Assembly (NCBI RefSeq): GCF_001667775.1
Contig: NZ_LZJI01000130.1
Coordinates: 1-51,481, forward strand
From: Mycobacterium sp. E1747
GTDB taxonomy: Bacteria; Actinomycetota; Actinomycetes; Mycobacteriales; Mycobacteriaceae
Direction of reading: 5' to 3'
Length of the DNA stretch: 51,481 nucleotides
This document shows, piece by piece, positions 46,009 through 51,481 of the stretch (positions are counted from its first letter, which is position 1; each line of letters opens with the position of its first letter). A program made the translations under genes and the position numbers. The notes beneath the pieces are model-generated. The model worked only from the letters and a program-made list of their open reading frames with translations. It was not told the DNA's origin and ran no database searches.

Positions 46009-46686
46009 GTGGACGCCAACGACGAACCGGCCGACATCGCACCGGTGATCACCGCCGCCGGATTGGGGGTCGACGGCGAGCACGGGCCGCTGTTCTCGGG
46101 GGTCGACCTGGCCCTGACGCCGGGGTTTCACGCCATCCAGATGCCCGGGGGTCCGGGTCAGACCACGCTGTTGTTGACGCTCGCGGGACGATTCAAGGCC
46201 AGTCACGGCTCGCTGAGCGTGCTCGGAGAAACGACACCGCGCGCGATCCGGCGCCTGTGCGCGATCGCGGCCTTCGATGACATCGACGAACTCGAAGAGT
46301 CGGTGACCGTGGCGACCATACTCGCCGAGCAACGCCGGTGGCTCGCGCCGTGGTATTCGCTGGTGCCGCTGCAAGCCGGTCAGGCCGAGCTGACGGAGGT
46401 CTTCGGCGAGATACCGCCACCATCCTCGGACACCTACATCGTCGAATTGTCCGACCTGGAACTGTTTTTGCTGCGCATCACGCTCGCGCTGCTGTCGAAT
46501 CGTCCGATTCTGGTGGTCGGCGACCTCGAGCAAGTGCGCGACAACTCCCGGCGCGCGATTGCGGTGGAACGGCTGGGTGTGATCGCGAGAGAGCGCACCG
46601 TCGTCGTCGGAGTCACCAACCCGCTCGGCACCAACGCACCCGAGCACGAGCTTCACGATCGCCGCGTCGTGACCGAAGGAGATTGA
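46009..46686 (+). CDS. Degenerate ABC-type ATP-binding protein
   Basis: A 225-residue ABC-like nucleotide-binding domain partnered with a YhgE/Pip protein. The fold is visible: N-terminal beta sheet (ITAAGLGVDGEHGPLFSGVDLALTPG), Walker A position GGPGQTTLLLTLAGR, signature position VELSDLELFLLRITLALL, Walker B position PILVVGDLEQV. The Walker A Lys is Gln, LSGGQ is LSDLE, and the catalytic Glu after Walker B Asp is Leu. ATP hydrolysis is therefore doubtful; it may bind nucleotide structurally or act as an adaptor. GTG 46009 is preferred (AGGGAAA eight bases upstream); TTG 45982 overlapping the tetR stop is possible. Confidence 0.75.
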   Translation: MDANDEPADIAPVITAAGLGVDGEHGPLFSGVDLALTPGFHAIQMPGGPGQTTLLLTLAGRFKASHGSLSVLGETTPRAIRRLCAIAAFDDIDELEESVTVATILAEQRRWLAPWYSLVPLQAGQAELTEVFGEIPPPSSDTYIVELSDLELFLLRITLALLSNRPILVVGDLEQVRDNSRRAIAVERLGVIARERTVVVGVTNPLGTNAPEHELHDRRVVTEGD

Positions 46687-46688
46687 CG

Positions 46689-48593
46689 ATGTTGGCTGGA
46701 CTCGCATTCGGCTCGGAGATCAAGCGTTTCGGTCGCAGCCGGTTGACGCGCGTGGCGATCGTCGTGCTGATGTTGCTGCCCCTGGTGTACGGGGCGCTGT
46801 ACCTGTGGGCGTTTTGGGACCCGTTCGGCCACACCAACAAAATGCCGGTGGCGCTGGTCAATTCCGACCGCGGCGCCGTCGTCTCCGGCGAGCATTTCAA
46901 CGCAGGCGATGAGATTGCCAAGAGCCTCACCGCGGACGGCGGGCTGGACTGGCACGTCGTGGACTTGGCCGAAGCGCGCAACGGAGTCGACCACGGCAAG
47001 TACTACTTCATGGTCGAGTTGCCCCCGGACTTCAGCGCGGCGATCGCGTCGCCGGTGACCGGGCAGCCCAAGAAGGCCAACCTGATCGCCGTCTACAACG
47101 ACGCCAACAACTACATCTCCACCAGCATCGGCCGCACCGCCATCAATCAGGTGCTCAACGCGGTGTCCAGCCGGATCTCCGGCCAGGCCGTCAATCACAT
47201 GCTGTCGGTGGTGGTTTCGTCAGGCGCGGGCATCAAGCAGGCCGCCGACGGCGCCGCTCGACTCGACGACGGCGCCGGACAGCTCGTCGCCGGCCTCGAC
47301 GCGGCGCGGTCCGGCTCGGCACGCCTTGCCGACGGGGCCCGGCAATTGTCCGACGGAATCAACCAGGCCACCGACCCGCTGCTCCCGGTAACCCGGGCGC
47401 TGTCACAGATCGGCGGCAACACGCAGCAATTGCAGCAGGGGGCGGCCGCGCTGCAGCAGGCCAACGACCAGATCGGCGCCATCGCCACGGCACAGGACGG
47501 CGCCGCGGATGCGCTGTCGCCGGTGATCGATCAGCTCGCCGCGCGTCAGGATCCGTTGGCGAACAACCTGCGCGGCATCCAGGATCAGCTGCGAGGCCAT
47601 CAGTTCACGCCGCAGATCCGCCAGCACCTCACCGACGCGCAAAACGCCGCGATCGCGATGACCTCCGCCCTGCGCACGCCCGGCAGCCCGCTGGGATCGG
47701 CCCTCGACCAGGTCGGCAACAAGGGCCAGGAGCTGACGAACAAGCTCACCCAGCTCCGCGACGGCGCCCAACGGCTGGCCGCCGGCAACGCCGAGCTGGC
47801 AAGCGGCATAGGCCAACTCGACGACGGGGCGCACCAACTCAAGAGGGGATCGGCCGAGCTGGCCAGCGGGCTCGCCCGGGGGGCCAACCAGCTGCCCAAC
47901 TGGACGACTCAGCAAAAGGACGCGGTAGCCGACACCATCGGCGGGCCGGTGCAGCTCGCAGCCTCGCACGAGAACGCCGCGCCCAACTTCGGCACCGGCA
48001 TGGCCCCGTTCTTCCTGACGTTGGCGCTGTTCTTCGGCGCATTGGTGCTATGGATGGTGTTGCGGCCCTTGCAGAGTCGTGCGATCGCCGCGGAGGTGCT
48101 CGAGATCCGGGTGGTGCTCGCCAGCTACCTGCCCGCGGCCGCGATCGCGTTGTTCCAGGCGATCATTCTCTATTGCGTTGTCCGGTTCGCCCTCGGCGTG
48201 CACGCGGTGCATCCGGTCGCGATGCTGGGGTTCATGATCCTCATCTCCGCGGCATTCGTGGCCGCCACGCAGGCGATCAACGCGCTCGTCGGCCCAGCGG
48301 TCGGGCGCGTGCTGATCATGGCCCTGCTGATGCTGCAGCTGGTCAGCGCCGGCGGCCTGTACCCGGTGGAGACCACGTCGCGACCCTTCCAGGTCCTGCA
48401 TCGTTTCGACCCGATGACCTACGGCGTCAACGGACTGCGCCAGCTCATCCTCGGCGGCATCGATGGGCGGCTCTGGCAAGCGATCACGGTGCTGGTTGCG
48501 ATGACGGCTGTCGCGCTGGCAATCTCGTCGCTGTCCGCACGGCGAGACCGCGTGTGGAACGTCAGCAGGCTGATCCCGGCGATCAAGATGTAG
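46689..48593 (+). CDS. YhgE/Pip-family membrane protein (ABC-2-like permease)
   Basis: A 634-residue membrane protein. One transmembrane helix near residues 20-42, then a long extracytoplasmic region (about 45-430) starting NKMPVALVNSDRGAVVSG and with coiled-coil repeats (DDGAGQLVAGLDAARSGSARLADGARQL, LRDGAQRLAAGNAELASGIGQLDDGAHQL), then about five C-terminal helices (440-615). This is the layout of YhgE/phage-infection proteins and relatives that export or display cell-envelope molecules. Substrate unknown. AAGGAGA six bases before ATG 46689. It lies two bases after the ATPase gene, so they are co-translated. Confidence 0.92.
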   Translation: MLAGLAFGSEIKRFGRSRLTRVAIVVLMLLPLVYGALYLWAFWDPFGHTNKMPVALVNSDRGAVVSGEHFNAGDEIAKSLTADGGLDWHVVDLAEARNGVDHGKYYFMVELPPDFSAAIASPVTGQPKKANLIAVYNDANNYISTSIGRTAINQVLNAVSSRISGQAVNHMLSVVVSSGAGIKQAADGAARLDDGAGQLVAGLDAARSGSARLADGARQLSDGINQATDPLLPVTRALSQIGGNTQQLQQGAAALQQANDQIGAIATAQDGAADALSPVIDQLAARQDPLANNLRGIQDQLRGHQFTPQIRQHLTDAQNAAIAMTSALRTPGSPLGSALDQVGNKGQELTNKLTQLRDGAQRLAAGNAELASGIGQLDDGAHQLKRGSAELASGLARGANQLPNWTTQQKDAVADTIGGPVQLAASHENAAPNFGTGMAPFFLTLALFFGALVLWMVLRPLQSRAIAAEVLEIRVVLASYLPAAAIALFQAIILYCVVRFALGVHAVHPVAMLGFMILISAAFVAATQAINALVGPAVGRVLIMALLMLQLVSAGGLYPVETTSRPFQVLHRFDPMTYGVNGLRQLILGGIDGRLWQAITVLVAMTAVALAISSLSARRDRVWNVSRLIPAIKM

Positions 48594-48763
48594 TGGCTCT
48601 GCGAAGCGAAAGGCATGCGCAGGTCAGTGACCGCGTTGGTGACCGACGGAGGGTCCTCGAATCGCCGTGGGTTACCGACCAAGTCGTGCACGCCGACAGA
48701 GGACTCGCGCCGCACAGCCCGATCGACGCCTGGGCCACGCGCAGCGGGTGCGCAGGCAGGCCC
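48594..48763. other. Convergent intergenic region without a recognised gene
   Basis: 170 bases between the rightward YhgE gene and the leftward alcohol dehydrogenase gene. No ORF with a ribosome site, no clear hairpin with a U-tract, and no repeat was seen. Confidence 0.4.
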
Positions 48764-49921
48764 TCACTCGATCCCGAAATCGATGATGCCCCGGATGATT
48801 TTGCCGTTGCGGAGGTCGTCGTAGGCGTCGTTGATCTCGTCGAGGCGATAGCGCCGGGTGATCATCTCGTCGAGCTGAAGTTGCCCGGTCCGATAGAGCC
48901 GGGCGAGCCGGGAGATGTCCGCCCTCGGGTTGCACGACCCGAATATCGTTCCCGCCAGCGTCTTGTTCATCAGGATGAAGTCTTGCAGGTCGATCTTGAC
49001 CGACCGGGTGAGCTGCGACGTCATTCCGGTGAGCACACACGTCCCGCCCTTGCGGGTGAGCTGCAACGCATCGCGGACGTCGGCGGCGGCGATCAACGAA
49101 GGCGAGACCACGACGGCGTCTGCCATCACGCCGTAAGTCAAGTCCCGCACCATGTCCTGTGCCTCGGCGATCGTGGGCGCGCTGTGGGTCGCCCCGAACT
49201 GCAGCGCCGATTTCTGCTTGAATTCCACCGGGTCCACGGCGACGATCTGGGCGGCGCCGCTGATCCGGGCGCCCTGGATCGCACCCGTACCGATTCCGCC
49301 CGCGCCGATGACGACGACGGTGTCACCGCCGCGTATACCGGCGCGATTGGCGGCCGAACCGTAGCCGGTCGGAATGGCGCATGACAGCAGTGCGCTTGGA
49401 GTCAGCGGCAGGTCCGGCTCGATTTTTACCAGCGAATTGGTCGACACGACAGTGTGTTCGGCGAACGCGCCGACCTTGGCCAGATGTCCCAGCGGTTGGC
49501 CGTCGGCGGTGTGATGACGGAAGGTGCCGTCGGTGGGCATTCCCGGCGTCAGGGTGAAAGCGCCGACGTCACAGATGTATTCCATGCCGGTCGCGCACCA
49601 ACGGCACTGCCCGCACACCGCGACGAACGACATCACCACGTGGTCGCCGGGCGCGAAATCCGTTACCCCAACGCCTACTTGGCGCACGATGCCGGAGCCC
49701 TCGTGGCCGCCGATCGTCGGAAACATCGTCGGCAGGCCGAGCGATCGCATCACCTCGTTGGGTGCCGACATGTCGCCGTTGAGGATGTGGTCGTCGGAGT
49801 GGCACAGCCCCGCCGCCGCCATCTCGACCAGCACTTCACCCGCCCGGGGTGGGTCGAGCTCGAATTCCTCGACCGACCATGGCCCGCCGACGTCGTGCAG
49901 GAGCGCTCCCTTGGTTTTCAA
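48764..49921 (-). CDS. Zinc-dependent alcohol dehydrogenase (NDMA-dependent/class III-like MDR)
   Basis: A 385-residue medium-chain dehydrogenase. Catalytic zinc ligands: Cys in GLCHSDDHILNGD and His/Glu in IGGHEGSGIV; the structural zinc site is CGQCRWCATGMEYIC; the cofactor loop is VVVIGAGGIGTGAIQGARI. The extended insert and C-terminal MNKTLAGTIFGSCNPRADI suit the mycothiol/NDMA-type Zn-ADH branch found in actinobacteria. Start is TTG 49921, nine bases after the P450 stop, with AGGGAAG upstream; it is the second gene of a P450-ADH operon and probably oxidises the P450's hydroxylated product (inferred). Confidence 0.9.
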   Translation of the reverse strand: MKTKGALLHDVGGPWSVEEFELDPPRAGEVLVEMAAAGLCHSDDHILNGDMSAPNEVMRSLGLPTMFPTIGGHEGSGIVRQVGVGVTDFAPGDHVVMSFVAVCGQCRWCATGMEYICDVGAFTLTPGMPTDGTFRHHTADGQPLGHLAKVGAFAEHTVVSTNSLVKIEPDLPLTPSALLSCAIPTGYGSAANRAGIRGGDTVVVIGAGGIGTGAIQGARISGAAQIVAVDPVEFKQKSALQFGATHSAPTIAEAQDMVRDLTYGVMADAVVVSPSLIAAADVRDALQLTRKGGTCVLTGMTSQLTRSVKIDLQDFILMNKTLAGTIFGSCNPRADISRLARLYRTGQLQLDEMITRRYRLDEINDAYDDLRNGKIIRGIIDFGIE

Positions 49922-49930
49922 GCCGCTTCC

Positions 49931-51157
49931 CTATGCGACCGGGGAGAAGGTGACCGGAAGCTTGTTGGGGGAGCGGAAGGTGAGCCCGACGATCTTGGAC
50001 TCCTGGCCGGTCCCGTCGTCGGCCACGAAGGCCAGATCCTTGACGCGGTCGAACAGACTGTTGAGCATCACCTGCGTCTCGAGGCGGGCGAGATGCATGC
50101 CCAGGCACATGTGGATGCCGCCGGCAAATGCGATGTGCGCCTGGCGCGGCCGGCGGATGTCGAAGGTGTTCGGATCGGTCCAGCGGCTCTCGTCGCGGTT
50201 GGCCGAGCCCATGCACATGTCGATCTGCGCGTCGGCGGGGATTATCTTGCCGCCGATTTCCACATCTTCGGTCGTCGTCCGCATGACCATGGTCAGCGGG
50301 GTTTCGAAGCGCAGGCCCTCTTCGATGGCCATCGGGATCAGCGACCGGTCCTGGTAGACCAGCGCCAACTGCTCCGGGTGGGTCAGCAGGAGGTACAGCA
50401 GGTTGCCCGACGAACGGTAGGTGGTCTCCAGCCCGGCGGGCAGCAGCAGGCGCAGGAACGCGATGATGGCCTCGTCGCTGAGCTTCTCGCCGTCGATCTC
50501 GGCGGCCACCAGGTCCCCGATGATGTCGTCGGTGCGTTTGCGCCGCCGTTGCTCGACCTGGTCGAGGAAGTAGCCGTGCAACTCCGCGGCGGCGTTGAGC
50601 CCGGCGACGATGTCGGTGGGGATCGAGATGAGGTCGAGGGACAACCGTCGGAAGAGGTCGAGATCCTCAGGGGGCAGGCCGAGGAGCGTGGAGATGATCC
50701 GGGTGGGGAACTCGAACGTCACCGCCTTGACGAGGTCCGCCTGCCCGTCGTTCTTGATTTCGTCGACCAGTTGATCGCACACCGGTCCGATGACCGATGG
50801 CTCCCAGCGTTCCAGCGCGGTGGCCCGGAAGGCCTTGGCCACCAGGTTGCGGTGGTCGTGGTGTTCCTTGCCGCCCATCGCCAGGATGGTGTGGCCCATC
50901 ACCAAGCCGATCGTCTCGTCGTACTTGTGGGAGCTGAAAATCCGGTCGTCGCGGAACGCCTGGAACAGGGGGTCATAACCGAACAGCACCCACTCGTCTT
51001 GCGGCCGCAGCTCTTCCGGCATCTGCGAGTGGTCCGCCAGGGCGCCGTGCCACACCGGATCCGTGCGCCTCATGTACTCGAAGAACGGGTAGGGGCTGGT
51101 TTCGCCGGTGAAGTCGAGTGTGGCGGGCTGGTTGGCGGGGTCGGTGCTGAGCGTCAT
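49931..51157 (-). CDS. Cytochrome P450
   Basis: A soluble class I bacterial P450 of 408 residues. I-helix LLLPAGLETTYRSSG (acid-alcohol pair is E-T-T), ExxR in EEGLRFETPL, heme-ligand Cys in AFAGGIHMCLGMHLAR (about residue 354). It would insert oxygen into a substrate supplied by ferredoxin electrons. ATG 51157 has AGGAGGAGCG six bases before it. It is divergent from a truncated Rieske-type gene and probably shares a regulated promoter with it. The CYP family cannot be named from sequence reading alone. Confidence 0.95.
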   Translation of the reverse strand: MTLSTDPANQPATLDFTGETSPYPFFEYMRRTDPVWHGALADHSQMPEELRPQDEWVLFGYDPLFQAFRDDRIFSSHKYDETIGLVMGHTILAMGGKEHHDHRNLVAKAFRATALERWEPSVIGPVCDQLVDEIKNDGQADLVKAVTFEFPTRIISTLLGLPPEDLDLFRRLSLDLISIPTDIVAGLNAAAELHGYFLDQVEQRRRKRTDDIIGDLVAAEIDGEKLSDEAIIAFLRLLLPAGLETTYRSSGNLLYLLLTHPEQLALVYQDRSLIPMAIEEGLRFETPLTMVMRTTTEDVEIGGKIIPADAQIDMCMGSANRDESRWTDPNTFDIRRPRQAHIAFAGGIHMCLGMHLARLETQVMLNSLFDRVKDLAFVADDGTGQESKIVGLTFRSPNKLPVTFSPVA

Positions 51158-51207
51158 CAGCGCTCCTCCTGAGCAGCCGGTAAGCGGATTGGTAAGCCGG
51201 GAATTTC

Positions 51208-51239
51208 GCTATTATAGTATAAATAGCAAATAAGCCCAA
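51208..51239. promoter_or_regulatory. Divergent P450/Rieske promoter with palindromic operator
   Basis: GCTATTATAGTATAAATAGC (51208-51227) has 6-base inverted arms and an inner TTATA-G-TATAA palindrome. Leftward, TATAAT (51211-51216) and TTGGGC (51234-51239) form a consensus -10/-35 pair with 17-base spacing for the P450. Rightward, TATAAA (51218-51223) may be the -10 for the Rieske gene. A repressor at the palindrome would cover both. Confidence 0.65.
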
Positions 51240-51301
51240 CGGGCTGGTCGTGGTTACGGTAATGGGCACAGTATTGGTGCTGCGTGGCATCGAAGGCGGT
51301 G

Positions 51302-51481
51302 ATGCAAATGCCTGAGCGGCGATTCGTATGCGCGCTGGACGATCTGCCGCCCGGCGAGATGAAGCTGGTCGACGTCGGCAAATTCGGCGTCGGCGTGTAC
51401 AACGTGCGCGGCGAGCTTTACGCGATCGTCAACTACTGCTCTCACGAGGGCGCCCCGCTGTGCCTGGGTCTGACCGGTGGT
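51302..51481 (+). CDS. Rieske-type [2Fe-2S] protein, N-terminal part (cut by window end)
   Basis: ATG 51302 (GAAGG five bases upstream; ATG 51308 is an alternative) opens a frame running to the window edge. It contains PPGEMKLVDVGKFGVGVYNV and the first Rieske cluster motif NYCSHEGAPLC (CxH), with the second CxxH beyond the edge. This fits a Rieske ferredoxin or the N-terminus of a Rieske oxygenase component. It is divergent from the P450 and may be its electron donor (inferred). Confidence 0.8.
   Translation, partial: MQMPERRFVCALDDLPPGEMKLVDVGKFGVGVYNVRGELYAIVNYCSHEGAPLCLGLTGG

Noticed and set aside
46009..46686. Calling the YhgE partner a normal ABC ATPase
   Set aside because: Walker A Lys, signature motif and catalytic Glu are all substituted, so normal ATPase function cannot be assumed.
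51254..51261. TTACGGTA as a fifth copy of the shared 19-base operator
   Set aside because: The left TAC half-site at the required distance is absent.

Overview
The window is chromosomal DNA of a high-GC actinobacterium, almost certainly a slow-growing Mycobacterium of the M. avium complex type. Basis: the gene order from the adenylate cyclase at 428 to the TetR gene ending at 37179 follows M. tuberculosis Rv1318c-Rv1353c, with protein sequences recognisably close to those orthologues. Many starts are GTG, and several genes carry the leaderless TANNNT-6 nt-start arrangement typical of mycobacteria. No insertion sequence, integrase, CRISPR array, phage gene or rRNA was seen. Species assignment and all homology statements come from recalled families, not searches.

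Region 1 (1-24.3 kb) is a conserved core: a lipoprotein-like ORF, a membrane adenylate cyclase, nucS mismatch endonuclease, methylmalonyl-CoA epimerase, fadA4, a thioredoxin/TPR protein, glgB-glgE divergent from glgP, dinG, pncB1, clpS, a DUF2017 gene, an S58 peptidase, rhomboid, murI, a metallo-beta-lactamase-fold cAMP phosphodiesterase homologue, rphA, rdgB, a DUF3817 gene, lprD, tRNA-Leu(UAG), a frameshifted small gene and a DCC thiol oxidoreductase. Compared with M. tuberculosis, PE_PGRS24, the mec-cysO-cysM cassette and the mbtLMNK locus are absent.

Region 2 (24.3-28.8 kb) is irtAB, the carboxymycobactin import/reductase ABC exporter-fold pair, behind a strong promoter whose spacer is an IdeR-type iron box.

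Region 3 (28.8-37.2 kb) holds an F420/PPOX-like gene with a damaged start, an acyl-CoA dehydrogenase, and a divergent operon fabG2-thiolase-CoA transferase-acyl-CoA dehydrogenase-GntR, inserted between the conserved fabG2 and Rv1352/Rv1353c homologues.

Region 4 (37.2-45.1 kb) looks like a partly decayed acyl-CoA or aromatic catabolic island: FadE, CoA transferase, FadD, thioesterase, an AccD-like carboxyltransferase, a 34-codon coupled small gene, a CsbD-like stress protein, and fragments of an SDR, an amidohydrolase and an F420 luciferase-like oxidoreductase. Four related 19-bp sites (three share TTACAGTA) lie in its non-coding segments and suggest one regulon.

Region 5 (45.1-51.5 kb) has an autoregulated-looking TetR gene followed by a degenerate ABC ATPase (Walker A lysine replaced by Gln) and a YhgE/Pip membrane protein, then a P450-alcohol dehydrogenase operon divergent from a truncated Rieske protein gene across a shared palindrome.
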